Assembly (NCBI RefSeq): GCF_025351295.1
Contig: NZ_JANXWD010000025.1
Location: forward strand, 1 to 54,999
Direction of reading: 5' to 3'
DNA length: 54,999 nucleotides
Source of the DNA: Phenylobacterium sp.
GTDB lineage: Bacteria; Pseudomonadota; Alphaproteobacteria; Caulobacterales; Caulobacteraceae
Translations under genes and position numbers: made by a program
The notes under the pieces: generated by a model
Seen by the model: only the letters and a program-made list of their open reading frames with translations
What the model was told of the DNA's origin: nothing
Databases searched by the model: none
Shown: piece by piece, positions 8,914 through 17,694 of the stretch
Position numbering within the stretch: the stretch's first letter is position 1
Layout: every line of letters begins with the position of its first letter

Positions 8914-8948
8914 CCGTTCCTTTCCCGCCGGAGGCGGGAGAGGAACGG
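8914..8948. terminator. Hairpin between the enoyl-CoA hydratase and DUF3667 genes
   Basis: CCGTTCCTTTCCCGCC and GGCGGGAGAGGAACGG form 16-base arms with one mismatch around a three-base loop. It lies 33 bases past the stop of the enoyl-CoA hydratase gene on the minus strand and before the DUF3667 start. There is no strong T-run, so it may be a Rho-assisted terminator or an mRNA 3'-end stabiliser. Confidence 0.55.
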
Positions 8949-8981
8949 CGCTCAGCCAAAGAAGGATAGGCAGTACGCCCC

Positions 8982-9764
8982 TTACCGCCCCTGCCAGTTC
9001 GGTGCGCGCTTCTGCGAGAAGGCCAGCGGCCCCTCCTTGAAGTCCTCGGAGGTATAGAGCGCCGCCACCGCCGGATAGCGGTTCTGGCCCTTCAGCGCCG
9101 CCTCAAGGCTGGGCTCGTCCAGGCCCCTGTAGACCGCCTCCTTGGAGGCCCGGATCGACATCGGGCCCAGTTCGCAGATCTGCTTGGCGAGCGCATGGGC
9201 GGCGCGCATCAGGTCCTGGGGCGCGGTCACCTCGTGGACGAAGCCCAGTTCCTTGCCCTCGGCGGCGGAGACCCGTCGCGCGGTCAGGATCATGCCCATG
9301 GCCTGCTTGGTCCCGATGGCGCGCGGCAGCCGGTGCAGGCCGCCGGCCAGCGCCGCCAGCCCGACCCGCGGCTCCGGCAGGGCGAACACCGCCGTGTCCG
9401 CCGCCACGATAATGTCGCAGGCCAGCGCGATCTCGAACCCGCCGCCCATGGCCACCCCGTTCACGGCGGCGATCAGCGGCTTGGCCAGGTCGAACCGCGA
9501 GGTCAGGCCCGCGAACCCTGACGGCGGCGAACCCATCTTGCCGCCGGTCGCCTGGTGCTTGAGGTCGTTGCCGGCCGAGAACGCCCGCTCGCCAGCCCCG
9601 GTGACGATGCCCACCCACTGGTCGGGATCGGCGGCGAAGGCGTCGACCGCCTCGTGCATCTCGAAGTGGGCCGGCGAATGCAGGGCATTCATCACCTCCG
9701 GCCGGTTCAGCGTGAAGGTCGTGACCGGCCCGTCCCGCTCCACCTTGATGAATTCATAGGCCAT
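8982..9764 (-). CDS. Enoyl-CoA hydratase/isomerase family protein
   Basis: A 260-residue crotonase-fold protein (MAYEFIKVERDGPVTTFTLNRPEVMNAL). It carries the CoA-binding and oxyanion-hole segments of the family (ERAFSAGNDLKH and VNGVAMGGGFEIALACDI) and the EPRVGL loop. It probably hydrates or isomerises an enoyl-CoA in fatty acid or aromatic acid breakdown. The ATG at 9764 has a strong GAGGAGG site; an in-frame ATG 20 codons upstream is disfavoured. It is the last gene of a same-strand set with a VOC protein, an MDR oxidoreductase and an MFS permease, which points to uptake and catabolism of an organic acid, although the exact substrate is unknown. Confidence 0.88.
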   Translation of the reverse strand: MAYEFIKVERDGPVTTFTLNRPEVMNALHSPAHFEMHEAVDAFAADPDQWVGIVTGAGERAFSAGNDLKHQATGGKMGSPPSGFAGLTSRFDLAKPLIAAVNGVAMGGGFEIALACDIIVAADTAVFALPEPRVGLAALAGGLHRLPRAIGTKQAMGMILTARRVSAAEGKELGFVHEVTAPQDLMRAAHALAKQICELGPMSIRASKEAVYRGLDEPSLEAALKGQNRYPAVAALYTSEDFKEGPLAFSQKRAPNWQGR

Positions 9765-9908
9765 GGCGTCCTCCTCGGATTGTTGGGCCGGAGGGTCGGA
9801 GGATGCCGGTGCGTCCGTCAACACAAGAACGGACCACCCTCAAAAGATCGCCATCTCCGGCTTGTCCCGGGGATGATGGGCAGAGGAGGGAAGGCCTGGC
9901 GTCCAGCC

Positions 9909-10442
9909 TCAGGCGACAGCCAGCTCCACCGCCCGCGCCGGCTCATGCGCCACGTCGTCGGGCCGGAAGTCGCGCAGCACCGCGGCGTATTCCAGCATGA
10001 TGCCGTTCGGATCGCGGAAGTAGACCGAGCGGACCCACACGCCCTCGTGCAGGTCGCGCGCCACGCCCATCGGGCTGTCGTCGTGGTTCACCACCATCGG
10101 CACCGAGACATGCACCCCGGCCGCCTGCAGCCGCGCCACCGAGGCCTCCAGCTCGCTCTCGTCCAGGTGGAAGGCGACGTGGTTCATCGAGCCCACCGCC
10201 GTCTTGGGCTCTGTCGGGAAGGCCTTCACCGAGGCGATCCCCGGCGCCTCCGGCGGCGAGTCGGGCCACCAGAAGAACGCCAGCAGCGAGCTGCCGCCGC
10301 AGTCGAAGAAGAAGTGCTGCCCGCCGTCCGGCAGCGCCACGGTCTTCACCAGCGGCATGCCCAGCGCCCCGGTGTAGAACGCGACCGTCTCGGCCATGTC
10401 CCGGCAGACGAGCGCCAGATGGTTGATCCCCTTGGTCTGCAT
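9909..10442 (-). CDS. VOC family (glyoxalase/extradiol dioxygenase-like) protein
   Basis: A 177-residue two-repeat vicinal-oxygen-chelate protein. The first repeat begins GINHLALVCRDMAETVAFYTGALG and the second is around NHVAFHLDE, ending in the RDPNGIMLEY motif. His8, the second-repeat His and the Glu of MLEY are likely metal ligands. The fold serves glyoxalases, ring-cleavage dioxygenases and epimerases, so the reaction is open; ring cleavage or isomerisation in the catabolic set with its neighbours is plausible. The start is firm: GAGGAGACC lies directly before the ATG and overlaps the stop region of the MDR gene, 10 bases away. Confidence 0.85.
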   Translation of the reverse strand: MQTKGINHLALVCRDMAETVAFYTGALGMPLVKTVALPDGGQHFFFDCGGSSLLAFFWWPDSPPEAPGIASVKAFPTEPKTAVGSMNHVAFHLDESELEASVARLQAAGVHVSVPMVVNHDDSPMGVARDLHEGVWVRSVYFRDPNGIMLEYAAVLRDFRPDDVAHEPARAVELAVA

Positions 10443-10452
10443 GGTGGTCTCC

Positions 10453-11472
10453 TCAGAATTCCAGCACGATCTTACCGAAATGCTCGCCTGCGGCCATCGC
10501 CGCGAAGGCCGCCTTGACCTCGGTGAACGGGAACACCTTGTCGACCACCGGCTGGATGTTGTGCAACTCGATCGCCCGGCACATCGCCTCGAACATGTCG
10601 CGCGAGCCGACGAAGACGCCCTGCAGCTTGGCGGCGTTGCCGATCAGGGCGGCGGGGTTGAACGCGTCGCCGGCGCCGGCGACGATCCCGATGATCGAGA
10701 TGTGCCCGCCGATGCGGATGGCGCGCATGCTCTGCTGGATGGTGCCGCCGCCGCCGACCTCCATGATGAAGTCCGCGCCCCGACCGCCGGTCGCCGTGCG
10801 CACCGGGCCGGCCCAGTCCGGCGTGGTCTTGTAGTTGACCAGGTGATCGGCCCCCAGCGCCTTGGCCCGCGCCAGCTTCTCGTCGGACGAGGAGGTGATC
10901 AGGGTGCGCAGGCCCGCCGCATGGGCGAACTGCAGGCCGAACACCGAGACCCCGCCGGTGCCCTGCAGCACCACCGTGTCGCCCGGCTGCAGGTCGGCGT
11001 CCTCGAACAGCGCCCGCCACGCCGTCAGCGCCGCGCACGGCAGGGTCGCCACCTGCTGGTCGCTCAGGAAGTCGGGGACCTTGGACACTCCGTCCTGATT
11101 GAACGTCTGCAGCTCCGCCCCCGCCCCGGGGATCGGGAAGCCCAGCGCCGTCCCGGCCTTCTCCAGGGTCGCCGGCCCGGAGATCCAGCCCTGGAAGAAC
11201 AGCGTCGCCACCCGGTCGCCCGGCTTGACGCGGGTGACACCCACGCCCACCGCCTCGACCACGCCGCAGCCGTCGGAGAACGGGGTGATCACGTCGCCGG
11301 AGGAGGTCGGCGCGCGGCCGTACATGCCCTGCACCATCAACAGGTCGCGATAGTTCAGCGACACCGCCTTCATGCGGACCAGCACCTCGCCCGGGCCCGG
11401 CGTCGGGTCGGGCTTGTCAACCACCTGGATGGCGTCAAATCCCCAGGGGGCGGCGACGTTGAGGGCGCGCAT
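10453..11472 (-). CDS. MDR family NAD(P)-dependent oxidoreductase (quinone oxidoreductase/alcohol dehydrogenase type)
   Basis: A 339-residue medium-chain dehydrogenase/reductase. The N-terminal GroES-like domain (residues 1 to about 130) precedes a Rossmann domain with GTGGVSVFGLQFAHAAG and the SSSDEKLARAKALGADHLVNY segment. The cysteine-rich structural zinc lobe is absent, so it resembles zinc-independent quinone or enoyl reductases. It should reduce or oxidise a small carbonyl or enone with NAD(P)H. It lies 74 bases downstream of an MFS permease gene and 10 bases upstream of the VOC gene, so the genes are probably cotranscribed. Confidence 0.88.
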   Translation of the reverse strand: MRALNVAAPWGFDAIQVVDKPDPTPGPGEVLVRMKAVSLNYRDLLMVQGMYGRAPTSSGDVITPFSDGCGVVEAVGVGVTRVKPGDRVATLFFQGWISGPATLEKAGTALGFPIPGAGAELQTFNQDGVSKVPDFLSDQQVATLPCAALTAWRALFEDADLQPGDTVVLQGTGGVSVFGLQFAHAAGLRTLITSSSDEKLARAKALGADHLVNYKTTPDWAGPVRTATGGRGADFIMEVGGGGTIQQSMRAIRIGGHISIIGIVAGAGDAFNPAALIGNAAKLQGVFVGSRDMFEAMCRAIELHNIQPVVDKVFPFTEVKAAFAAMAAGEHFGKIVLEF

Positions 11473-11546
11473 GGTATCTCCTCCGTTTGCGCCATCATCG
11501 GCGCCCCGGGACGCCGCCGCAACCGTGCCCTCACGTCAGGGGCGAC

Positions 11547-12710
11547 CTAGGCCGGGTCGAGCCGCTTGACGCTGTACAGCCGCAGGGCGCCCAGCAGGCC
11601 CACCACGCACATCGCCGTCATCAGCAGGTAGCCCCGCGCGCCGAAGCGGTCGAACAGCGGCCCCGACGCCAGGGTCGCCAGGCCCATCAGGACGCCGCCG
11701 GACAGCGCCGAGGTGACCGTCTGGGCCGCCGAGGCGTTGCGCGGACTGGACAGCTTCTCGGCCAGCTGCAGCGAGGCCAGGAACGTCGCGGCATAGCTCA
11801 GGAAATGCAGCGCCTGCAGCGGGAACACCAGCCAAAGCGGCGGGCTGAAGGCGAAGGCCGTCCAGCGGATCGCCGCCGCCGCCCCGCCCAGCACCAGCAG
11901 GTTGCGCGGCCCCATCCGGCGGCGCCACGGCTCCAGGAACCACATGAACCCGACCTCAGCGGCCACGCCCACCGCCCACAGCATCCCGGTCAGGCTCTCG
12001 GGAAACCCCTGCTGCTTCCAGGCCAGGGTGGAGAAGCCGTAATAGAAGGCATGCGCCGACTGGATCAGGCCGCAGGCGACCGCGGCGGTCATGAAGCCGG
12101 GGTCTTTCAGCAACTCCCCCAGGCCGGCGAGCCGGTCCTTCAGCGCCGCCGCCTCGCCCGCCTCGTGCACCGGGTCGGGCGGCAGCAGCAGCCGCGCCCC
12201 CAGCGCCGTCAGCGCCACCGCGGCGGTCATCCACACCAGCACCACCTCGGGCGAGCCCCAGGTCAGCAGCGCGCCGACGCTGATATTGGCGACCATGAAC
12301 GCCACCGAGCCCATGCCCCGCGGCCAGCCGAAGTTGAACCCGTCGCGCCGCGCCCGGTTCAGCACCAGCACGTCGGCCAGCGGCGGCAGGGTCGTGAAGG
12401 TCGCCGAGCCCGCGAACCACACCACCGCCCAGCCGCCGAACCCCAGCGGCAGCGCCATCAGCGCATAGGCCGCCGCCACCGCCAGGGCCATGAAGATCAG
12501 CGCCGTGCGCCGCAGCCGGAAGCTGTCGGCCCACACCGCCATCAGCGGCGCGGTCAGGGTCCGCGCCATCAGCGGCAGCGACAGGATCAGCCCGATCTGC
12601 GCGCCCGACAGCCCATGGTGCGCGAACCACACCGGCATGTAGGGCGAACTGGCCCCCGTCCCGACAAAGATCGCCGAATAGAACAGGCCCAGGCGGATCG
12701 GCAGCGACAT
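11547..12710 (-). CDS. MFS transporter, phenylpropionate permease (HcaT)-like
   Basis: A 387-residue, 12-helix major facilitator protein starting MSLPIRLGLFYSAIFVGTGASSPYMPVWF. The early PYMPVWFAHHGLSGAQIG segment and the MAVWADSF loop match the MFS_1-like/HcaT-LacY group, which import aromatic acids or sugars by proton symport. ATG 12710 is taken because the first helix begins there; the frame stays open upstream to 12959, but that part is proline- and arginine-rich and unlike the family. It heads the minus-strand set with MDR, VOC and enoyl-CoA hydratase genes, for which it could supply the substrate. Confidence 0.85.
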   Translation of the reverse strand: MSLPIRLGLFYSAIFVGTGASSPYMPVWFAHHGLSGAQIGLILSLPLMARTLTAPLMAVWADSFRLRRTALIFMALAVAAAYALMALPLGFGGWAVVWFAGSATFTTLPPLADVLVLNRARRDGFNFGWPRGMGSVAFMVANISVGALLTWGSPEVVLVWMTAAVALTALGARLLLPPDPVHEAGEAAALKDRLAGLGELLKDPGFMTAAVACGLIQSAHAFYYGFSTLAWKQQGFPESLTGMLWAVGVAAEVGFMWFLEPWRRRMGPRNLLVLGGAAAAIRWTAFAFSPPLWLVFPLQALHFLSYAATFLASLQLAEKLSSPRNASAAQTVTSALSGGVLMGLATLASGPLFDRFGARGYLLMTAMCVVGLLGALRLYSVKRLDPA

Positions 12711-12927
12711 CTGCGCCGGCTCTACAGGAGTCGCGCCGCGAGTGCCTCCCCCGTCGGGTGTGAGAACGCCTCTTCGAGCGTCAGCCATCATTTCGGTGAC
12801 CATTTCGGTGCGCTGACGGCCCCTCGCGCCGCCTTCCGTGGCGGCGGCGTTGACTCGCCTCGCGCCCCCCATAACGTGGTCCGACAACCGCCACGAAGGC
12901 GGGTCGAAGACGGCGGGAGGACCAGCC

Positions 12928-13017
12928 ATGACCGTCTCAGCGGCGCCTGCCGTGCCCATGGCGCGCCCGGGCCGCGTCTACCGCAGCTATGCGCTGGGCC
13001 TGCTCATGCTGATCTAG
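12928..13017 (+). pseudogene. Remnant of an MFS transporter gene (first 29 codons only)
   Basis: A GGGAGG site is followed by an ATG and 29 codons reading MTVSAAPAVPMARPGRVYR then SYALGLLMLI, then TAG. This is what the N-terminus and start of helix 1 of spinster-type/MFS permeases of this group look like, where the family goes on with a residue pattern near YVxNxxDR. Here the similarity stops at the TAG and the following bases do not restore it in any frame. I read it as a gene whose remainder was deleted. It could instead be a short peptide gene; this is less likely. Confidence 0.5.
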
Positions 13018-13369
13018 GACGCGGAGTGAGGCCTCCGGCCCGGCTCTATGGCGCGCGTTTCAAGAAGGGGCGATGGCATTGCGATAGCGCGCTTGTGGCT
13101 GTGTGTGCGTTCGCCGCAGACCGAATTTCCAGCGCGCCACGCCCACAAGCTCTGCGGCTTCCGCGAAGGCCAGTCCGATGACGCCCCGCTCGCTTCATCC
13201 CGCCAGGGCGCCCGCCCGGCGCCGAGCACCTGACAACTCCGCCGCCCCCGCCATGGGCGGCCGACACGCCCCGGCGCGCCTCCGGCTGACTCCGCCGGCG
13301 CAAGGCAGGCGTTGGACGGGGCCGTGGGCGCGGCTAAGGTCTCCTGAACGCCGATAAGGGAGAGGCCGG
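13018..13369. other. Non-coding stretch before the aminotransferase gene
   Basis: About 350 bases after the MFS stub. Several frames are open because of the high GC content, but none shows a recognisable domain or a convincing ribosome binding site. The last 30 bases hold the leader of the aminotransferase gene, with GGGAGAGGCCGG just before its ATG. Together with the stub it looks like a deletion scar. Confidence 0.45.
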
Positions 13370-14647
13370 ATGGCCCAGACGAACAGCCGGGACCGCGATC
13401 TGCGCGAGCGCGCCGCCAGGGTGATCCCGGGCGGCATGTACGGCCACCAGTCGGTGGGCCTGCTGCCCGACGACTATCCACAGTTCTTCGAACGCGGCGA
13501 CGGCGCCCACATCTGGGACGTCGACGGCCGGCGCTACCTGGACTTCATGTGCGCCTATGGGCCGAACCTGTTCGGCTATGGCCAGCCGGAGATCGACGCG
13601 GCCTATGTGCGCCAGCTGGGCCTGGGCGACACGATGACCGGCCCCACCGCCCTGATGGTCGAGCTGGCCGAGGCGCTGACCGGCATGGTCACCCACGCCG
13701 ACTGGGCGATCTTCTGCAAGAACGGCACCGACGCCACCACCATGGCGCTGACCACCGCGCGCGCCCACACCCGGCGCAAGACCGTGGTGCGGGCCAAGGG
13801 CGCCTATCATGGCGCGGCGCCCTGGTGCGTGCCGCGGCCTTCGGGGACCATCGACAGCGACCGGGCCCACCAGATCCTCTGCGACTACAACGACGTGGCC
13901 AGCCTGGAGGCCGCGGTCGCGCAGGCCGGCGACGACCTGGCCGCCATCTTCGCCGCCCCGTTCAAGCATGACGCCTTCATCGACCAGGCCGACCCCGACC
14001 CGGCCTATGCGCGCCGCGCCCGCGAGCTCTGCGACCGGACCGGCGCCCTGCTGGTGGTGGACGACGTGCGCGCCGGTTTCCGGTTGGTGCGCGACTGTTC
14101 CTGGAGCCGGCTGGGCGTGCAGCCCGACCTCTCCACCTGGGGCAAGTGCCTGGCCAACGGCCATCCGCTGTCGGTGATGCTGGGGAGCGACGTGGCCCGC
14201 AAGGCGGCCGCCTCGATCTATGTCACCGGCTCGTTCTGGTACCAGGCGGCGACCATGGCCGCGGCGCTGGAGACCCTGCGGCTGATCCGCGAGACCGATT
14301 ATCTGGAACGCATCACCGCGCTGGGCGAACGGCTGCGCGCCGGCCTCGACGAACGCTCGAAGGCGGCCGGCTTCGGCTTCCGCCAGACCGGACCCGGCGT
14401 CATGCCGCTGTTCCTGTTCGACGACGACCCGGACCTGCGCAAGGGCTTCTGCTTCTCGTCGGAGATGCTGTCGCGCGGGGTCTATGTGCACCCCTGGCAC
14501 AACATGTTCCTCTGCGCCGCCATGACCGAGGCCGACATCGACGGCGCGCTGGACGCGGCCGAGGGCGCCTTCGGGGTCCTGAAGCGCCAGGTGCGCGACC
14601 TGGCGCCGGTCGAGAAACTCGCCTTCCTTTCCGCCGGAGCCCGCTGA
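13370..14647 (+). CDS. Class III PLP-dependent aminotransferase (glutamate-1-semialdehyde aminomutase-like)
   Basis: A 425-residue fold-type I PLP enzyme. The PLP lysine is Lys259 in STWGKCLANGHPLS, the Asp pair 231-232 in VVDDVRAGFR binds the pyridine nitrogen, and KNGTDATTMAL (117-127) binds the phosphate. The family pattern (VIPGGMYGHQ..., YLDFMCAYGPNLFGY) is that of the glutamate-1-semialdehyde aminomutase branch, but heme-pathway HemL proteins have a different active-site context and the gene neighbours here are an amidase and a membrane protein. It therefore likely transaminates another amino acid or amine. Its TGA overlaps the next ATG by one base, so it is coupled to the amidase. Confidence 0.88.
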   Translation: MAQTNSRDRDLRERAARVIPGGMYGHQSVGLLPDDYPQFFERGDGAHIWDVDGRRYLDFMCAYGPNLFGYGQPEIDAAYVRQLGLGDTMTGPTALMVELAEALTGMVTHADWAIFCKNGTDATTMALTTARAHTRRKTVVRAKGAYHGAAPWCVPRPSGTIDSDRAHQILCDYNDVASLEAAVAQAGDDLAAIFAAPFKHDAFIDQADPDPAYARRARELCDRTGALLVVDDVRAGFRLVRDCSWSRLGVQPDLSTWGKCLANGHPLSVMLGSDVARKAAASIYVTGSFWYQAATMAAALETLRLIRETDYLERITALGERLRAGLDERSKAAGFGFRQTGPGVMPLFLFDDDPDLRKGFCFSSEMLSRGVYVHPWHNMFLCAAMTEADIDGALDAAEGAFGVLKRQVRDLAPVEKLAFLSAGAR

Positions 14648-16071
14648 TGGACGACTATTCTGAGTACGACGGCGTCGGCCTGGCCGGCCTGGTGGCCAAG
14701 GGGCAGGTGACGCCGGCCGAGCTGGTCGAGGCGGCGATCGCCCGCATCGAGCGCCACAACCCGGCCCTCAACGCCGTAGTCTTCAAGGGCTATGACGACG
14801 CCCGGCGCGAGGCCGCCGGCGCCCTGCCCGACGGGCCCTTCAAGGGCGTGCCGTTCCTGATCAAGGACCTGGGCATGCCGGTGGCCGGCTGGCCGCGGAC
14901 CTCCGGCAGCAAGTTCGCCGCGGGGATCGTCGACACCGAGGACGGCGGCCTCACCGCCCGCTACCGCGCCTGCGGCGTCGTGGCGCTGGGCAAGACCAAC
15001 ACCCCGGAATACGGCATCACCGGCACCACCGAGAGCGCCCACCTGGGCCCCTGCCGCAACCCCTGGAACCCCGCGCACATCGCCGGGGGCTCGTCGGGCG
15101 GCTCGGCCGCGGCGGTGGCGGCGGGGATCGTGCCGATGGCGCATGCCTCCGACGGCCTGGGCTCGATCCGCATCCCCGCCGCCTGCTGCGGCCTGGTGGG
15201 CCTGAAGGTCACCCGTGACCGCAACCCCAACCTGCCCGACGGGTATGACTACGCCCTGGGCAACGTCGTCGACCACATCGTCAGCCGCACGGTGCGCGAC
15301 TCCGCCGTGATGCTGGACGCCACCGGCTATGCCGCGCCGGGCGCGCCCTACCCGCCCCCGCCCAAGGCCCGGCCCTATGCCCAGGAGGTCGAGGCCAGCC
15401 CGGGCAGGCTGCGGATCGCCTGGTCGTCGGAGACCCCCAACGGCCGGCCGATCGACCCGGAGATCCAGGCGGCGCTGGAACGCACCGCGGCCTTGCTGAA
15501 GGGGCTGGGCCACGAGGTGATCGAACGCGGCCTGGGCATCGACTACCGCGCCCTCTACGCCTCGCGCGGCCCCGCCGCCGGGGCCAATTTCGCGGCCGGC
15601 CTGGCGCGGCTGATCGAGGAGGTGGGCCGCGAGCCCGAGGCCGACGAGCTGGAGCCGTTGACCTGGGCCCTGCTGAAGGGCGGCCGCCGGCAGGAGGGCG
15701 CCGCGGTCATGCGCTCGCTGCAGGAAACCCGGATGCTGAACTTCAAGACGCTGGCGGCCTTCGAGGACATCGACGTCTACCTCTGCCCGGTGATGGGCAC
15801 GCCGGCGCCGGAGATCGGCTTCATAGACCCGGTGAACCTGGAACCGCGCGAAGTGAACAAGCGCCAGGGCCGCACCTATCCCTTCACCCCGCCGTTCAAC
15901 TACTCCGGCCAGCCCTCGCTCAGCCTGCCGCTGGAGATGAGCGCGAACGGCCTGCCGATCGGCATGATGTTCACCTCGAAGTACGCCGACGAGGCCACCC
16001 TCTTCCGCCTGGCCGGCCAGCTGGAGAAGGAAGCGCCGTGGAAGGACCGGCGGCCGCAGGTCTGGGGCTGA
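14647..16071 (+). CDS. Amidase (amidase signature family)
   Basis: A 474-residue amidase with the Ser-cisSer-Lys triad: Lys73 (FLIKDLGM), cis-Ser149 in GGSSGGSAAAV and nucleophile Ser173 in SDGLGSIRIPA. The usual DGGGS is DGLGS here, with Leu171 replacing a glycine, a mild deviation next to the nucleophile. It hydrolyses a carboxamide to acid and ammonia. The start is fixed by the TGATG overlap with the aminotransferase, and its own TGA overlaps the DUF423 ATG the same way. The pairing with an aminotransferase suggests release and then transamination of an amide-linked amine or amino acid; this is inference. Confidence 0.9.
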   Translation: MDDYSEYDGVGLAGLVAKGQVTPAELVEAAIARIERHNPALNAVVFKGYDDARREAAGALPDGPFKGVPFLIKDLGMPVAGWPRTSGSKFAAGIVDTEDGGLTARYRACGVVALGKTNTPEYGITGTTESAHLGPCRNPWNPAHIAGGSSGGSAAAVAAGIVPMAHASDGLGSIRIPAACCGLVGLKVTRDRNPNLPDGYDYALGNVVDHIVSRTVRDSAVMLDATGYAAPGAPYPPPPKARPYAQEVEASPGRLRIAWSSETPNGRPIDPEIQAALERTAALLKGLGHEVIERGLGIDYRALYASRGPAAGANFAAGLARLIEEVGREPEADELEPLTWALLKGGRRQEGAAVMRSLQETRMLNFKTLAAFEDIDVYLCPVMGTPAPEIGFIDPVNLEPREVNKRQGRTYPFTPPFNYSGQPSLSLPLEMSANGLPIGMMFTSKYADEATLFRLAGQLEKEAPWKDRRPQVWG

Positions 16072-16433
16072 TGCGGCTCTGGATGATCCTGGCCGCCCTG
16101 GCCGGCTTCGCCTCGGTGGGGTTCGGGGCCTTCGCCGCCCACGGGGTGACCGATCCCAAGCTGCAGGGCTGGCTGCGGACCGGGGCGGAATACGGCCTGG
16201 CCCATGCCCTGGCGGTGTTCGCCTGTGCCGTGGTCTGGCAGATGGGCGGGACCCGGGCGGCCCTGGCGGCCCCGCTGTTCCTGGCCGGCGTGCTGATCTT
16301 CTCCGGCTCGCTCTACGCCATGGGCCTGGGCGCGCCGCGCTGGTTCGGCGCCATCACCCCGATCGGCGGCCTGGCCTTCCTGGCCGGCTGGGGCGTGCTG
16401 GCCTGGGCCGCCGCCGGCGTGCGTCAGGCCTGA
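16071..16433 (+). CDS. DUF423 family small membrane protein (YgdD-like)
   Basis: A 120-residue protein with four predicted membrane helices, beginning MRLWMILAALAGFASVGFGAFAAHG, the conserved DUF423 start, and keeping the FSGSLYAM segment. The function of the family is unknown. The ATG overlaps the amidase stop by one base, so it is translated from the same message. Its last ten bases overlap the end of the convergent MFS gene on the other strand. Confidence 0.85.
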   Translation: MRLWMILAALAGFASVGFGAFAAHGVTDPKLQGWLRTGAEYGLAHALAVFACAVVWQMGGTRAALAAPLFLAGVLIFSGSLYAMGLGAPRWFGAITPIGGLAFLAGWGVLAWAAAGVRQA

Positions 16434-17653
16434 GCGCGCTTCGGCAGGGCCAGGCCGTGCAGGCAGAGGGCCGAGCCGATCAGGGCGATCAGCATCACCG
16501 CCGCCATCGGCCGGGGCGTCCCGTCATGCAGCACGCCGGCCAGCAGCGACGCCAGCGCCCCGGCCCCGAACGACACCGAGCCCATCAGCGCCGAGATGGC
16601 GCCGGCCCGCAGCGGATCGACGTTCAGCGCTCCGGCCATGGTGTTGCCCTGCACGAAGCCGTAGCTCGACAGCAGCAGGAACAGCAACGGCAGGATGGTC
16701 CAGGGTCCGCTCAATCCGGTGAAGGCGGCGATGGCGATCAGCACCCCGACCCCAAGCGCCACGAGGCTGGAGCGCGCCAGCACCTGGTCGGGAGTGAAGT
16801 GGCGCAGGACGAAGCGGTTGACCTGGTTGCCGCCGATGATCCCGACCGCGTTCAGGCCGAACAGCCAGGGGAACAGGCCCACCGACACGCCATAGGTCCC
16901 CATCAACAGGTCCGGCGACGACGAGAGATAGGTGAACAGCGTCGCCCCGTTGAGTGCGCCCGACAGCGCATAGCCGATCAGCCGCCGCTCGCGCAGGATC
17001 GCCAGATAGGACTGGAACGGGTTCTCCTGGCTGGCCTGCAGCGTCGTCGCCGCCGAGCGGGACTCCTGCATCCGCAGCAGCGCCGCCAGCCCGACCGCCA
17101 CGCCGAAGGCGGTCATGAACCAGAAGTTCAGCCGCCAGCCGCCGAAGGTCAGCAAGGCGCTGCCCAGCAGCGGCGCCAGGATCGGCGCCAGCCCCATGAT
17201 CAGCATCATCAGGCTGAGCATTCGCGCGGTCTCGGTATGGCCGAACCGGTCGCGGACCACGGCGCGGGAGACCACGCCCCCGGCGCAGGCCCCCAGCGCC
17301 TGGATGAAGCGCGCGACCAGCAGCCACTCCGGGGTGGTCGCCAGCGCGCAGCCGGCCGAGGCCACCGTGAAGATCGCCACCCCCAGCAGGATCGGCGCGC
17401 GACGCCCCGAGCGATCGGAAGCCGGGCCGTAGAACACCTGGCCGATCCCCATCCCGGCGAGGAACGCCGCCACGGTGCCCTGGGTTTGGGCGGGACTGGC
17501 GTGCAGCGACCGCCCGATCGCCGGCAGGCTCGACAGATACATGTCGATCGCCAGCGGACCCATGGCGGTGAGCGACCCCAACAGGATCACGAGGCCCCAC
17601 GGCGTGGACGGGGGCGCGGCGGAAGACTCGTTGGCGGACGTCACGGTAGCCAT
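16424..17653 (-). CDS. MFS drug/metabolite exporter, Bcr/CflA type
   Basis: A 409-residue 12-helix MFS protein of the DHA1 group. The start region with LLGSLTAMGPLAIDMYLSSL and the motif GQVFYGPASDRSGRRAPILLG (helix 2-3 loop) are diagnostic of Bcr/CflA exporters, proton antiporters for bicyclomycin, sulfonamides or cysteine-related compounds. It is expressed alone, with its start 41 bases from the divergent epoxide-hydrolase-like gene, so the two may share a control region. Its 3' end overlaps the DUF423 gene by ten bases tail to tail. Confidence 0.88.
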   Translation of the reverse strand: MATVTSANESSAAPPSTPWGLVILLGSLTAMGPLAIDMYLSSLPAIGRSLHASPAQTQGTVAAFLAGMGIGQVFYGPASDRSGRRAPILLGVAIFTVASAGCALATTPEWLLVARFIQALGACAGGVVSRAVVRDRFGHTETARMLSLMMLIMGLAPILAPLLGSALLTFGGWRLNFWFMTAFGVAVGLAALLRMQESRSAATTLQASQENPFQSYLAILRERRLIGYALSGALNGATLFTYLSSSPDLLMGTYGVSVGLFPWLFGLNAVGIIGGNQVNRFVLRHFTPDQVLARSSLVALGVGVLIAIAAFTGLSGPWTILPLLFLLLSSYGFVQGNTMAGALNVDPLRAGAISALMGSVSFGAGALASLLAGVLHDGTPRPMAAVMLIALIGSALCLHGLALPKRAQA

Positions 17654-17694
17654 GCCCTACTGGTCCGCACGGATAAGGGAAAGGGGACGCTGTC

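Noticed and set aside
12711..12959. An N-terminal extension of 83 codons for the HcaT-like MFS protein
   Set aside because: It is rich in Arg, Gly and Pro and has no similarity to the family; the first transmembrane helix begins at 12710.
13014..13481. Minus-strand frames opposite the aminotransferase upstream region
   Set aside because: No domain, no ribosome binding site, and Arg/Gly/Ser-rich translation; taken as non-coding.
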